A stretch of DNA of 37,530 nucleotides from Hyphomicrobiaceae bacterium (GCA_025359165.1 JANYHG010000256.1:1-37530), one strand, 5' to 3'; positions 16,950 to 28,200 are shown, counted from the stretch's first letter. Numbers and translations: made by a program. Notes: generated from the sequence alone by a model not told the origin.

Positions 16950-19900
16950 TTACTCTGCTGGCACGACTGTGGGCTGGACTGTCGCGCGCGCGTGACCGGT
17001 CAAGCGATGGTGCAGGCGGTCGAGCAGCAGGTAGACGGCCGGCGTGGTGTAGAGCGTCAAAATCTGGCTGACGACCAGGCCGCCGATGATCGTGATGCCA
17101 AGCGGCCGACGCAACTCCGCACCCGGTCCCGTCGCGATCGCCAGCGGGATCGCACCGAGCAATGATGCTAGCGTCGTCATGAGGATCGGCCGGAAGCGCG
17201 CGCGTGCCGCTTCAAAAATCGCTGTCTCCGGCGATAAGCCGCGTTGGCGTTCACCTTCGAGCGCGAAGTCGACCAGCATAATGCCGTTTTTCTTGACGAT
17301 GCCGATGAGCAGAATGATACCGATGAAGGCGATCAAAGACAGCTCCATGCCGTAGAGCTGCAGCGCGACGAGGGCTCCGAGGCCCGCCGACGGCAGCGTC
17401 GAAATGATCGTCAGCGGATGCGCCAGGCTCTCATAGAGTACGCCCAGAACAATGTAGACCGCGAGCAGCGCCGCTACGATCAACATCGGTTGCGCACCGG
17501 CTTGAGCGGCAAAGGCTTTGGCGTCGCCAGCCGCTTCCGCGTGAATGGACTCGGGCAGCGCCAACGCGGCGATGGACTGGTCGAGGGCTGCGCGGGCGTC
17601 GTCGATGGAGGCACCATCGGCAAGGTTATAGCTGATGGTAACGGCCGCGAACGGTCCCTGGTGATTGACCACCATGGGCGCTGTCGCCGGTTCGACCTTG
17701 ATGACGCTCTTGAGCGGGACTTCGATGCCCTTGCCGCCCGACACGAACATGCGGTCGAGATCTCCAGGGCCTTTCTGGTAACGCGGATCGACCTCGAGGA
17801 TGATGCGATATTGGTTGCGCGCGCCGTAGATCAGCGAAACCTGTCGCTGCGCGAACGCGTTGTTCAAGGCGTTGTTGATGTCGGCGGTGGCGACGTTGAG
17901 GCGCGCGCTGGCGATGCGATCGATGGTGACGTTGAGCTGGTTGCCGCCCTGCTCGCGGTCGGTGGTCACGTCGACGAAGTTCGGCAGCTTGCGCACGCGC
18001 TCAAGTACCTTCGGCACGGACGCATAGAGTTCGTCGACGTCGGATCCCCATAGCGTGAACTGGTAGTTGGATTTGCTCTGCCGACCACCTGCGCGCAGAT
18101 CCTGCACGGGGAACATGAAAGTGCGGATGCCTTCGACGGCATTGAGCGGTCGGCGGAGGCGGTCGATCACTTGTTGAGAGGTGACGCCCTCCCGCTCTTC
18201 GAGCGGCTTCAACGCGACGAACATGCGTCCGGAGTTGGCGGTCGCGTTGAAGAACGACGGACCCGTGGACGCACCGACGTGGGCAATGGCAGGGTCCTTC
18301 AAGATGATTTCGACGAGTTTGGACTGCAGCTCGTTCATTTTTTCGAACGACACGTCTGGTGCGCCTTCCGTCTGCGCCGAGATGAGGCCGGCATCGTCCT
18401 GCGGGAAGAATCCTTTCGGGCTCTTGACGTAGAGGTTGATGGTGGCCGCGATGACGGCGATCAGCACCAGCAGCGTCGACCACTTCCAGCGAATGACGAC
18501 GGCGAGCGTGTTGGCGTAGGCATTCTCCATGGCCCGCAGCGGCGTCTCGATCATGCGGTCGAACAGCGTGGCGTCGGGACTGGCGGCACCGCGCACGTAG
18601 TGGGCGCAGATCATCGGCGTTACCGACAACGATACCAGCGTCGAGACGACGATGGCGAAGGCGAGTGTGAGCGAGAATTCGCGCAGCATGCCGCCGACCA
18701 CGCCGCCCATGAAAAGGAGCGGAATGAATGCCGCCAGCAACGAGACCGAAATCGACACGACGGTGAAGCCGATCTGGCGCGCACCTGCCAAGGCCGCGCG
18801 CATCGGCGTCAGTCCCTCCTCCATGTTTCGGTACATGTTTTCGATCATGACGATGGCGTCGTCGACGACGAAGCCGACGGACACCGCAAGCGCCATCAGC
18901 GTCAAATTGTTGATCGAAAAGCCGGCCAGCCACATGGCGGCCAGCGTACCTGCGAGCGAGAGCGGCACGGTGATGCCTGCCGCCATCGTCGGACTGGTCC
19001 GGCGCAGAAACACGAAGACCACGAGCATGACGAGGATGATCGCGAGCGCGAGCGTGAATTCCATGTCGCGCACGGAAGCGCGGATGGTCAGCGTGCGGTC
19101 GCTCATGACGGTGAAGGTGATCCCCGCCGGGACGAATTTTTGCAGCTCCGGCAGCAGGGCTTTTACGCGGTCGACGGTGTCGATGACGTTGGCCTCGCCG
19201 TCCTTGGTGATAAACAGCAGTACGGACGGCTCGCGATCGAAGGTCGCCGCGGACCGAGTGTTGCGCGTGCCCTGCTCGACGGCCGCGACATCGCCGAGCC
19301 GGATGACAGTGCCGTTGGCGGCTTTGACGACGAGCCGACGGTAGTCTTCCGCAGTCAGCATCTGACTGTTGGTTTCGATGGCGGTCAGTGTCGTGACGCC
19401 GTCGATGGCACCGAGCGGGGTGACGACGTTGGCGGCCGTCAGCGCGACGCGCACGTCCTCGATGGACAGCCCGACTGCGGTCAGTTGGCCCGGATTGATC
19501 TTGACGCGGATGGCGGGCTGCTCGGCACCGGAAATATTGACTTGGCCAACGCCTTCGACCTGCGCGATGCGCTGGGCGATGACGGTGTCGGCCATGTCGT
19601 AGATAGCGCTACCGGTCATGGTCTTCGATGTCAGGGCGACGATCAAGACGGGGGCTGCGGCGGGGTTGGCCTTGCGGAACGCCGGCAGCGCGGGGAGATC
19701 GCTCGGCAACTCGGAGAGTGCCGCGTTTATGGCCGCCTGAACGTCGCGCGCGGCGCTGTCGATCTTGCGCTTCGGGTCGAACTGTAACGAGATGCGGGTT
19801 GAGCCGAGCCCGTTGGAAGAGGTGATCTCGGTGACGCCGGCGATTTCACCGAGGCGTCGTTCCAGGGGAGCGGCGACGGTCGCGGCCATCGTCGCCGGAT

Positions 19901-20063
19901 CGGCACCGGGACGACCAGCGGACACTGAAATGAACGGCACCGCGAAGTTCGGCAGGCTGGATACGGGCAGAAATTTGAACGCGACGAGACCGGCGAGCGT
20001 CAATCCTACCGCCAGCAACTTGGTGCCGATCGGACGCAGAATGAACGGCCGTGAGAAATTCAT
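16950..20063 (-). CDS. mdtC: RND efflux permease, MdtC-type
   Basis: This 1037-residue inner-membrane transporter uses the proton gradient to export drugs or bile-salt-like compounds. It has the RND layout of 12 membrane helices and two large periplasmic loops. Motifs include FILRPIGT at the start, LPVSSLPNF, the GFVVDDAIVMIEN segment in TM4 with the proton-relay Asp pair, FIPLLFMGG, and the later IGIILLIGIVKKNGIMLVDF. It is the last gene of a three-gene operon and starts four bases after the first permease gene stops. Two different permeases beside one adaptor is the MdtB/MdtC pattern, suggesting a heterotrimer. The gene name is by arrangement, and the substrate is unknown. Confidence 0.9.
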   Translation of the reverse strand: MNFSRPFILRPIGTKLLAVGLTLAGLVAFKFLPVSSLPNFAVPFISVSAGRPGADPATMAATVAAPLERRLGEIAGVTEITSSNGLGSTRISLQFDPKRKIDSAARDVQAAINAALSELPSDLPALPAFRKANPAAAPVLIVALTSKTMTGSAIYDMADTVIAQRIAQVEGVGQVNISGAEQPAIRVKINPGQLTAVGLSIEDVRVALTAANVVTPLGAIDGVTTLTAIETNSQMLTAEDYRRLVVKAANGTVIRLGDVAAVEQGTRNTRSAATFDREPSVLLFITKDGEANVIDTVDRVKALLPELQKFVPAGITFTVMSDRTLTIRASVRDMEFTLALAIILVMLVVFVFLRRTSPTMAAGITVPLSLAGTLAAMWLAGFSINNLTLMALAVSVGFVVDDAIVMIENMYRNMEEGLTPMRAALAGARQIGFTVVSISVSLLAAFIPLLFMGGVVGGMLREFSLTLAFAIVVSTLVSLSVTPMICAHYVRGAASPDATLFDRMIETPLRAMENAYANTLAVVIRWKWSTLLVLIAVIAATINLYVKSPKGFFPQDDAGLISAQTEGAPDVSFEKMNELQSKLVEIILKDPAIAHVGASTGPSFFNATANSGRMFVALKPLEEREGVTSQQVIDRLRRPLNAVEGIRTFMFPVQDLRAGGRQSKSNYQFTLWGSDVDELYASVPKVLERVRKLPNFVDVTTDREQGGNQLNVTIDRIASARLNVATADINNALNNAFAQRQVSLIYGARNQYRIILEVDPRYQKGPGDLDRMFVSGGKGIEVPLKSVIKVEPATAPMVVNHQGPFAAVTISYNLADGASIDDARAALDQSIAALALPESIHAEAAGDAKAFAAQAGAQPMLIVAALLAVYIVLGVLYESLAHPLTIISTLPSAGLGALVALQLYGMELSLIAFIGIILLIGIVKKNGIMLVDFALEGERQRGLSPETAIFEAARARFRPILMTTLASLLGAIPLAIATGPGAELRRPLGITIIGGLVVSQILTLYTTPAVYLLLDRLHHRLTGHARATVQPTVVPAE

Positions 20064-20067
20064 GGGG

Positions 20068-23000
20068 CTACTCCGCCGCCCGACGTGGAAGCTCGACGGC
20101 GTCTGCGTGAACGTCGGCGTCGCGGTTGCCGGCGGGGCGGCCGGTCGCGAGGCGGCTACGTAGCCGCTCCATGGCGAGATAGATGACGGGCGTGGTGTAG
20201 AGCGTCAGCAACTGCGACAACAAAAGGCCGCCGATGATCGTCACCCCGAGGGGATAACGGAGCTCGGACCCGGTGCCGCTTTCGAGTGCCAGCGGGAGCG
20301 CGCCGAACAGGGCCGCGAGCGTGGTCATCATGATCGGGCGGAAACGCAACTGGCACGCCTCCACGATCGATTGCTCCGGTGTGAGGCCGCGCGTCCGCTC
20401 GGCGTCGAGGGCGAAGTCGATCATCATGATCGCATTCTTTTTGACGATGCCCATCAGCAGCACGATGCCGATCAGCGCTACCAAGGACAAATCGATGCCG
20501 CACAGCATCAGCGCCAACACCGCGCCGATTCCTGCCGAGGGCAACGTGGTGAGGATCGTGAAGGGATGGATGAAGCTCTCGTAGAGGACACCCAGCACGA
20601 TGTAGATCGTGATCAGGGCGGCCAGGATCAGATAGGGCTGGCTGGCGAGCGATTTGGCGAATTCGGCAGCGTCGCCGGAGTAGGTGCCGACCAACAAGCC
20701 GGGCATGTCGCCGGAATTCTGTATCGCATCGATGGCCGCCACCGCGTCGCCGAGGGACGCGCCGGGCGCCAGATTGAAACTCAACGTCGCCGAGGGGAAC
20801 TGCTCCTGGTGATTGTTGGTGAGCGGCGCCTGGATGCGTTCGACTTTGGCAACCGAACTCAGCGGCACCTGTGCGCCGGTCGCCGACGGTACATAAAGCC
20901 GCGACAGCGCATTCGGGTCGTTCTGGTACTGCGGCTGCGCCTCGAGGACGACGCGGTACTGGTTCGATTGGGCGTAGATGGTCGAGATCTGACGCTGGCC
21001 GAACGCATCGTTGAGGGCATCGTTGAGAGCTTGCATCGAAACGCCGAGCCGGCCTGCGGTGTCACGGTCGAGCCGCACGAAGGCGCGCAACCCGCCTTCC
21101 TGGGTGTCGACGGTCAAATTGCGCAAGATGGGCGAATTGGCCAGCTTCTGCCGCAGCGTCTCGGCCCAGCGATTGACGTCGGTGCCGTCGCTGCCGGTCA
21201 GCGTGAACTGGTATTGGGCGCGGGTCGCGCGGGTCGAGATCTGGATGTCCTGCACCGATTGGAAAAACAGGGTGACGCCGGGGATCGCGCCACTGGCCTG
21301 TTCGAGCCGCGGAATGATCTGATCGGCAGATTTGAGACGTTTCGCCCGCGGCTTCAGGATCACTTTCAGCGAACCGGCATTCGGCGTGGTGTTGAGCGAC
21401 GACACGCCGATCACCGAGACGACGCCGGCGACATCAGGATCCTTGCGGATTTCGGCTGCGACGAGCGTCTGCAGCCGAGTCATCTCGTCGAACGAGACTT
21501 CAGGTCCGGCCTGCATGACGGCAGTGAGCAAGCCGGTATCCTGTGTCGGCAGAAAGCCCTTGGGCACGGCGACATACAGCGCGATGGTCGCGAGCAGCGT
21601 CAGGAAGGTGACGAACAGCGTCGTGCGTTGATAGCGCAGCACCCGGTGCAGGCTCCGCATGTAGAGGGCGATGGTGCCGTCGATGGCGCGGGCGAAGATG
21701 CCGGGGCGCGCGATCTTCGCGGGGTCGGGCACGACGTGCTTCAGCAGGATGGCGCACATCATGGGCGTCAAGGTCAGCGAGACCACGGCCGAAACGACGA
21801 CGGCGATTGTGAGCGTGAGCGCGAACTCGCGAAACATGCGGCCGACGAGGCCTGTCATGAACAGCAGCGGGATGAAGACTGCGATCAACGACAGCGTGAG
21901 AGAGATCACGGTGAAGCCGATTTCACGCGCGCCACGCAACGCCGCGTCCAACGGATTATCGCCGTCTTCGATGTGGCGCACGACGTTTTCGATCATGACG
22001 ATGGCGTCGTCGACGACGAAGCCGGTGCCGATGGTCAACGCCATGAGCGACAGGTTGTCGAGTGAGAAGCCGCACATCCACATGACGCCGAAGGTCGCGA
22101 TCAACGACACCGGCAGTGCCACGCCGGCGATGATCGTCGCGCGGATCGACTGCAGGAACAGCAGTACCACCAACACCACCAGCCCGACCGCCAGCACGAG
22201 GGTGAACTGGACGTCGTGGACGGAGGCGCGGATGGTCTCGGTGCGGTCGTGCACGACGGTCAATTTGACCCCCGTGGGCATACCGCGCGACAGCTTGGGC
22301 AACTCGGCCAGCAAGCGATCGACGGTTTCGATGACGTTGGCACCGGGCTGGCGCTGGACGTTGATGATGACGGCAGGTGCGCCCTGGTACCAGCCGCCGA
22401 CCTTGGTATTTTCCAGCCCGTCGATGACCTGCGCCACATCGGTCAGTACGACGGGCGCTCCGTTGCGATAGGCCAGAACGACGGATTTGTAGCTGTCGGC
22501 GTTGGTGATCTGATCGTTGGAGGCGATGGTGTAGGACTGGAAGGGGCCGTCGAGGGAGCCTTTGGGGCCGGTGACGTTGGCGGCCACGATCGCCGCACGC
22601 AAGTCGGCCATCGACAGCCCGAGGGAGGACAATCGTGCGAGATCGGCCTGGATACGAACCGCGGGCTTGATGCCGCCTTCGACAGAAACGCGACCGACAC
22701 CGGACACCGAGGCGAGCCGCTGCGAAATCAGCGTGTCCGCAAGATCAGACAGTTGTCGCAGCGCCAGCGTGTCGGAGGTCAGCGCCAGCGTGACGATGGC
22801 GGTGTCGGCGGGGTTGACCTTGGAATACAACGGCGGATAGGGCAGCGTTCTTGGTAGCGTCGATCCGGCGGCGGTGATGGCGGCTTGCACGTCTTGGGCA
22901 GCAGAATCGATGTCGCGATCGAGATTGAACTGCAGCGTGATCTGGCTGATGCCGTAGGACGACGACGACGTCATCGTGGTCAGCGCGGGGATCTGCCCGA

Positions 23001-23268
23001 ACTGGCGCTCCAACGGAGCGGTCACCAGATTGGACATGGTATCGGGATTGGCACCCGGTAACTGTGTCGTGACTTGAATAGTCGGAAAATCGACTTGCGG
23101 CAGCGACGACACCGGCAGCCAGAGGTAACCGAGCCAACCGGCGAGGACGCACGCGAACGACAGCAGCGTGGTGGCGATGGGGCGGCGAATGAACGGGCCC
23201 GAGACGCTCAGGCCGTGGTTGTCAGTGGTGAGATCGCCGTCGTCTTCCGGCGGGCGCGGTTCGCTCAT
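20068..23268 (-). CDS. mdtB: RND efflux permease, MdtB-type
   Basis: This 1066-residue RND transporter has the same layout as its downstream neighbour: SGPFIRRPIATTLLS, LPVSSLPQVDFPTIQVTTQL, then TGFVVDDAIVMIEN with the Asp pair of TM4, FIPLLFMTG and GIVLLMGIVKKNAIMMIDF. An extra 22-residue acidic, hydrophilic N-terminus precedes the first conserved segment. Its ATG overlaps the adaptor's stop codon by four bases (ATGA type), so translation is probably coupled. I expect it to form a mixed trimer with the MdtC-type protein. No outer-membrane factor gene is nearby, so a TolC-like protein from elsewhere would complete the pump. Confidence 0.9.
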   Translation of the reverse strand: MSEPRPPEDDGDLTTDNHGLSVSGPFIRRPIATTLLSFACVLAGWLGYLWLPVSSLPQVDFPTIQVTTQLPGANPDTMSNLVTAPLERQFGQIPALTTMTSSSSYGISQITLQFNLDRDIDSAAQDVQAAITAAGSTLPRTLPYPPLYSKVNPADTAIVTLALTSDTLALRQLSDLADTLISQRLASVSGVGRVSVEGGIKPAVRIQADLARLSSLGLSMADLRAAIVAANVTGPKGSLDGPFQSYTIASNDQITNADSYKSVVLAYRNGAPVVLTDVAQVIDGLENTKVGGWYQGAPAVIINVQRQPGANVIETVDRLLAELPKLSRGMPTGVKLTVVHDRTETIRASVHDVQFTLVLAVGLVVLVVLLFLQSIRATIIAGVALPVSLIATFGVMWMCGFSLDNLSLMALTIGTGFVVDDAIVMIENVVRHIEDGDNPLDAALRGAREIGFTVISLTLSLIAVFIPLLFMTGLVGRMFREFALTLTIAVVVSAVVSLTLTPMMCAILLKHVVPDPAKIARPGIFARAIDGTIALYMRSLHRVLRYQRTTLFVTFLTLLATIALYVAVPKGFLPTQDTGLLTAVMQAGPEVSFDEMTRLQTLVAAEIRKDPDVAGVVSVIGVSSLNTTPNAGSLKVILKPRAKRLKSADQIIPRLEQASGAIPGVTLFFQSVQDIQISTRATRAQYQFTLTGSDGTDVNRWAETLRQKLANSPILRNLTVDTQEGGLRAFVRLDRDTAGRLGVSMQALNDALNDAFGQRQISTIYAQSNQYRVVLEAQPQYQNDPNALSRLYVPSATGAQVPLSSVAKVERIQAPLTNNHQEQFPSATLSFNLAPGASLGDAVAAIDAIQNSGDMPGLLVGTYSGDAAEFAKSLASQPYLILAALITIYIVLGVLYESFIHPFTILTTLPSAGIGAVLALMLCGIDLSLVALIGIVLLMGIVKKNAIMMIDFALDAERTRGLTPEQSIVEACQLRFRPIMMTTLAALFGALPLALESGTGSELRYPLGVTIIGGLLLSQLLTLYTTPVIYLAMERLRSRLATGRPAGNRDADVHADAVELPRRAAE

Positions 23269-24662
23269 TGCGGCGAACTCGCGGGGCGCGAATTGTCGTT
23301 TTTGGCCTCGGCGGTGCCGCCGGACGCGCGCCGCCCCTCACCGTCGCCGCGGCGTTTGCCGTCACCGCGCTTGCCGCGCTCGGCGGCGTCAGGCGGTACC
23401 GTGGCCGTTGCAGCCGTCGGAGTGGTCTGGGTCGTCGATGCGGGTGCGGAAGAACCGGCGTCAGAGGTGCCCGATGCGACAGGACGCCTCTGGCCATCGC
23501 CGCCGGAGGACGGACTGACCACGATGCGCGCGCCATCCTGCAAGCGACCGAACCCTGTCGTGACGACGCGTTCCCCCGCCGTGACACCTGTCAGGGCGAC
23601 GGACAGAGCATCGTTCTGCTGGCCGAGGGTCACGGGGCGCTGTGCAACGCGATTGTCGGCGGAGGCGACGAACACATATGCGCCGGTCGGGCCGCGCTGG
23701 ATGGCGGGCGTGGGGATGACAACGACTTGCCGCAGCGTGTTGGCGAGAACGCGCACGTTAACGAACTGGCCGGGCCAGAGCTGCAGCGCGGCGTTGGGAA
23801 ATTCGGCCTTCATCTTGATCGTGCCGGTGGTCTGGTCGACCTGGTTGTCGACGACGGTCACGGTGCCTTTGTCGAGCGCGATCTTGTTGTCGCCGTCCAT
23901 AGCGTCGGCGGGCACGGCACCGGCAGCCATCGCCTTGGCGATCTGCGGTAGCTGTTGTTGCGGCAGTGTGAACTGCACGGTGATCGGCTGCAGTTGTGTG
24001 ACGACGACGATCCCCGCGTCACCGGTGCGCGAAACGTTACCGGCATCGATCAGGCGGATGCCGGTGCGCCCGGCGATGGGCGAGATGACCTTGGTATAGT
24101 CGAGCACCGTCTGCGCGCTCGCGACGGCGGCGGCGTCGGCGGCGACTTGGGCTTTCAACTGCCGAACCAAGGCTTCCTGAGTATCGACGGTTTTCTGGGC
24201 GATGACGCCGGATGTGATGCTTTTATAGCGATCGTAGTCGCGCTGAGCGGTCGTCAACTGCGTTTCGTCGACCTGCTTCTTGGCTACGACCTGATCGAGC
24301 GAAGCCTGATACGGCGTGGGGTCGATCTCGGCCATGACGTCGCCTTTTTTGACGAACTGACCTTCGTTGAAATTGTATTTGAGAATCTTGCCTTCAACCA
24401 GCGCTTTCACGGTGACCGTATTCAAAGCTTTGACGGTGCCGACACCCTCGAGAAAAACGGGAACGTCGGTGACTTTGGCTTCGCCGAGCAGAACCGGAGA
24501 GGGAGGATCGCCGCCGCCACCGCCAGCGCCGCCACCCCGCTTACCTGATATCGCGCTGGCGATGCCCTTGATCTGGGCTTGCTTGGTGGATGCGAAATAG
24601 ACCAGCCCGATCGCGGCGAATGCCAAGGCGAAGCCAACAATGCGCTTCAGAAAACGTTTCAC
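23265..24662 (-). CDS. mdtA: RND efflux periplasmic adaptor, MdtA-type
   Basis: This 465-residue membrane-fusion protein has one N-terminal helix (KRFLKRIVGFALAFAAIGLV), a Gly-rich linker (RGGGAGGGGG), a biotinyl-lipoyl half (VKALVEGKILKYNFNEGQFV), an alpha-helical hairpin, the second lipoyl half (TKVISPIAGRTGIRLIDAGN) and beta-barrel domains. A disordered tail of about 70 residues, rich in Ser, Thr, Arg and Gly, follows and is longer than usual. I chose the GTG at 24662-24660, preceded by AAAGGTGG about seven bases upstream; 17 further codons are open upstream. It is the first gene of the efflux operon. No dedicated regulator is adjacent. Confidence 0.9.
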   Translation of the reverse strand: MKRFLKRIVGFALAFAAIGLVYFASTKQAQIKGIASAISGKRGGGAGGGGGDPPSPVLLGEAKVTDVPVFLEGVGTVKALNTVTVKALVEGKILKYNFNEGQFVKKGDVMAEIDPTPYQASLDQVVAKKQVDETQLTTAQRDYDRYKSITSGVIAQKTVDTQEALVRQLKAQVAADAAAVASAQTVLDYTKVISPIAGRTGIRLIDAGNVSRTGDAGIVVVTQLQPITVQFTLPQQQLPQIAKAMAAGAVPADAMDGDNKIALDKGTVTVVDNQVDQTTGTIKMKAEFPNAALQLWPGQFVNVRVLANTLRQVVVIPTPAIQRGPTGAYVFVASADNRVAQRPVTLGQQNDALSVALTGVTAGERVVTTGFGRLQDGARIVVSPSSGGDGQRRPVASGTSDAGSSAPASTTQTTPTAATATVPPDAAERGKRGDGKRRGDGEGRRASGGTAEAKNDNSRPASSPQ

Positions 24663-24896
24663 TGACAGGCCACCTTTCGCTACGCCGATGCAACTCGCAT
24701 CGTACCGGCGCATCCAGTTTCGTCGGAACGATCCTACACCCGATTAAACGGCACGTATGCCCGGGTCCGTCGCTCGCCGCAAAGATGCCTTGATTGCTTC
24801 GGCAGTAGCAAGACAAAGGTGCCTTCAGGGGTCATTCCGACGTCTGGCCGAATGTGGTGGCAGAAGCGGTGGACGCAATCGCGCCGTCGAACCCGA

Positions 24897-25157
24897 TCAG
24901 GCGAGAAAAACCTTGGCGATCACAAGCACGATCGCTGCGCCGATTGCCGACTGGAGGATGTTGTCGAGCAGGTTGCCGAGCCCGAGCCGCCAGCCCATGG
25001 CCTGGAACAAATAACTGCCGACGAACGAGCCGAGCAGACCGGCGATCAGCAGGCCGATGATGCCGCCGCGCGGGCTACCGACGATGAAACTGCCGAGCCA
25101 GCCGGCCAAGATGCCGAGAGCCGCGGTTACGAGCAGGCGTTGAATTTTGGGGTCCAT
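24897..25157 (-). CDS. GlsB/YeaQ/YmgE-family small membrane protein
   Basis: This 86-residue protein has three hydrophobic segments with Gly-rich turns: ALGILAGWLGSFIVG, then GIIGLLIAGLLGSFVGSYLF and AIGAAIVLVIAKVFLA. That is the transglycosylase-associated / GlsB family, small stress-linked inner-membrane proteins with no firm activity. GGAG lies six bases upstream of the ATG at 25157-25155. It stands alone between the EAL gene and the efflux operon, all on the same strand but with gaps of 89 and 234 bases. Confidence 0.9.
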   Translation of the reverse strand: MDPKIQRLLVTAALGILAGWLGSFIVGSPRGGIIGLLIAGLLGSFVGSYLFQAMGWRLGLGNLLDNILQSAIGAAIVLVIAKVFLA

Positions 25158-25246
25158 TTGGTTCTCCGGATGCGTGCAGAGTGCTCGCCCCTGGACGGAG
25201 CGTGGTCAAGGTGTGACCGACTCGCGCGCCGCCGTCGAGCATCGGG

Positions 25247-28200
25247 TCAGCGGTCGGTCGGCGGCCGGATAAAGCGTGCCAGCGGATCGGCCGTATTGGC
25301 GGATTCGGTGCCATCGGCGTCGACGCGGGCGGGTCTTGGCTCAGCGGACTGGCCAGCCAAGCGGGCGAGACTGGCGGCAATGCCGGGAGGAAGCGACGAC
25401 AAATCGAGCGGTGCGAGCGCGGGCCGCGGCGGCAACATCGTGAAATCGGGGCGCGGTGCCACGGCAGGTGACGCGGCGGGAGGCCGGGCGGGAGGCTGGG
25501 CGGTGTCTGGATCGGCCACAGCATTCGGGCCGACCGCTGGCGGTGCCGTCATCGCCGCGAAGGGCTTACTCAATGCATTCAAGATGGATGCCGGCATTTG
25601 TGCGGGGGCGGATGGCCGTGGTGGTTGGGGGGCCTGCGTGCGCGGAGCGGACGGGGGTGTTGCGGCTCGCGCCATCTGCGCACCCAATTCGGCCAGACTT
25701 GCATTGGCGGCGAGTGCTGCGCGGTTGTCGGCGGGCACCGGATCTGCGGACCGTGGCGGCGCGTGCGAACCCGTCTGCGGCATGGGCGGACGCGCCGGTT
25801 GATAGGGTGGTGCGCCGTGCGTGCCCGACATCGGCGTGGCATTCGCATGCGCCCCAACAGCGGTCACTGCGGTGGCCCGGATAGGTTCCCCAGCCGCTGC
25901 TGCGGAGGAGAGAGGGCGGCGTTGCGTCATGCGGGCCGAGGCGGCGAGCTTCGACGGTGCGGCAGTCTTCGATGCGGCGCGCGCTGATGCGACCTTGCTG
26001 CCGGGCAGGGCCGGCGGTTTGGTGGTGGCAGGTGTCGACGACGCGTTCGGCGCTGCGGCGGCATCGCCGGTTCGCGCCGGGACTGATGGCTGCGAGGTGC
26101 CCGATCGACGCTCTTTGAGCAGGAACAAGCTACCGCGTTTGGTCCGCCGTTCGGCTTTGCGCAGTTCTTTCAGAACCTGGATCACATCTTTCGGCGACTG
26201 CGGCTGATCGTAGAACGGTCCTTGCGCATATTCGCAGCCGAGCGCGCGGAGGGCCGACGCGTCCTCGTCGATCTCGATGCCTTCGGCGACGACCTTCTTG
26301 CCCAGTTCGTGCGCCAGGGCGATCACCGAGCGGAGAATGGCCGAGACGGAGCCAGCGTCGCTACTGCCCTGGACCAAGGCGCGATCGATCTTGATGGTAT
26401 CGAACGGGAAGGTGTTGAGGTAGGTCAGCGAGGAATAGCCGGTGCCGAAATCATCGAGCGACAATCCGGCACCAGCCGCAACCAGTTCGCCGAGTACATT
26501 GGCCGCGTTCTCCGGGTTCTCCATCACCAGCGTTTCCGTCACTTCGAGGCGCAGACATCCGCGCGGCAACCTGGCGGAATCAATGATTTTACGGATTTTG
26601 GTGACGAGTGCGCGGTCGAACATCTGACGTCGCGAAACGTTCACACTGACTGTCAGTGGCGCCTCGACGCGATCATAGACCGCATGCCACCGCTGCAGGT
26701 CGGCAACAGCCATGGAGATGACGGCCGAGCCGAGCGCCAGGATCAGATCGGACTCTTCGGCGAGCGGCACGAATTCGGCCGGGTCGACCTTGCCGAGCCG
26801 CGGATGCTCCCACCGGACGAGCGCTTCGTAACCGGCGATCTGCTGCGTGCGCATGACGTAGATGGGTTGGTATTGCAGCGTCAGCTGGCGCTTTTCGATG
26901 GCCTGACGCAGATCCGCTTCCAGCAGGCTTCGATCACGCCGGTCGATCCGTAGATCGGGGGTGAAGGCGAGGACCGCATCGCGGCCCTGACGGCGGGCGC
27001 GGTGCATGGCGATTTCGGCATCGTCGAGGACGTCGGCCGCAGCGGTGCCGGTGGTGCGATCATAGACCGCGTAGCCAATGGCGGCGGTGGGCGTGATTTC
27101 GACGCCGCCGACCTTGATCACGGAGCGCACCGAAATGCGCAGGCTGTCGGCGAGCATATGCAGTTCACGCGTCGGTCGCTGGGCGAGCAGGAGGATGCCG
27201 AACTGGTCGCTGCCGATCCGGGCCAGAGTTTCGGTGGGGCCGATCAGATGGCTCAGCCGCCGGGCGATGGTGATCAACAGCCCGTCAGCCTCGAAGTGCT
27301 GTGTCGTGGCGCCGACGGCTTTGTAGCGGTCGACGTCGATGACGATGACCGCGGGCTGGATCAACGGTTCGCTTTTCGAGCGCGTGACGGCAACGCCGAG
27401 GCGATCTAGAAAGAGCGCGCGATTGGGCAGATTGGTGACTGAATCGTGCACCGCATCGTGGATGAAACGCTCATGGGCGGAATGGCTGTCCGTGGTCTCG
27501 CGGACCAGCCCGACGCAGCGCACGCGACGTCGTTCGGACGTGGGATCGGTGGCGGCTTCCAGCACGAACCACCGGTAATCGTTGTCGACATGGCGCATGC
27601 GAAATTCAAGGTGCAGATCGCCGCTGCCGCTTTCCTTGAGGTGGTCGAGCGCTTGCCGGAGCCGGTCGCGGTCGACGGGATGCATGCGGTCGAGGAAGAC
27701 CTGGGCAGGTGCCGTCAGATCGCCGGCGGCAATGCCCAGGGCCGCTTCGATGTTGGACCCGACGACGATGTCGTCGCGCTTGGCATTCCATTCCCAGAGG
27801 GCTGCGCCGGAGTTTTCGAGTGCCAATAAGCGAATGCCCTGATCGCCGCTGCCGAAAGAGTGCGCCGGTTCGGCGGAGCGGAAGGCGTACTGGGTGACGG
27901 TGAAGCCGATCAACAGAACGATCAAGACCAAGCCCGAGACCAACGCGGTGACGGTCGCGTCGGTCTGCAGGCGTGCGATGAATACGAACGCCATGCCTGT
28001 AATCCAGACGCCGAGCAGCATCCAGACCGGCACCAGCGACAAGGCGCGATCCTGTCCGCGCAGGGCCAGGAGCACCACGAATACGGTGCACAGCGCAAAA
28101 ATGCCGCCCATCGAGAGGCGCGCGAACGTTGCGGCCAGCCGGGGGTCGAGGAACGCGATCGCGACGAGGCCGAGCTGGCCGACGATCCACAGCCGCAGCA

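Noticed and set aside
18171-22065. Long plus-strand reading frames (up to about 560 codons) antisense to the two RND permease genes
   Set aside because: They mirror strongly conserved permease codons, and their Asp/Gly/Arg/His-rich products resemble no protein; they are typical antisense shadows in GC-rich DNA.
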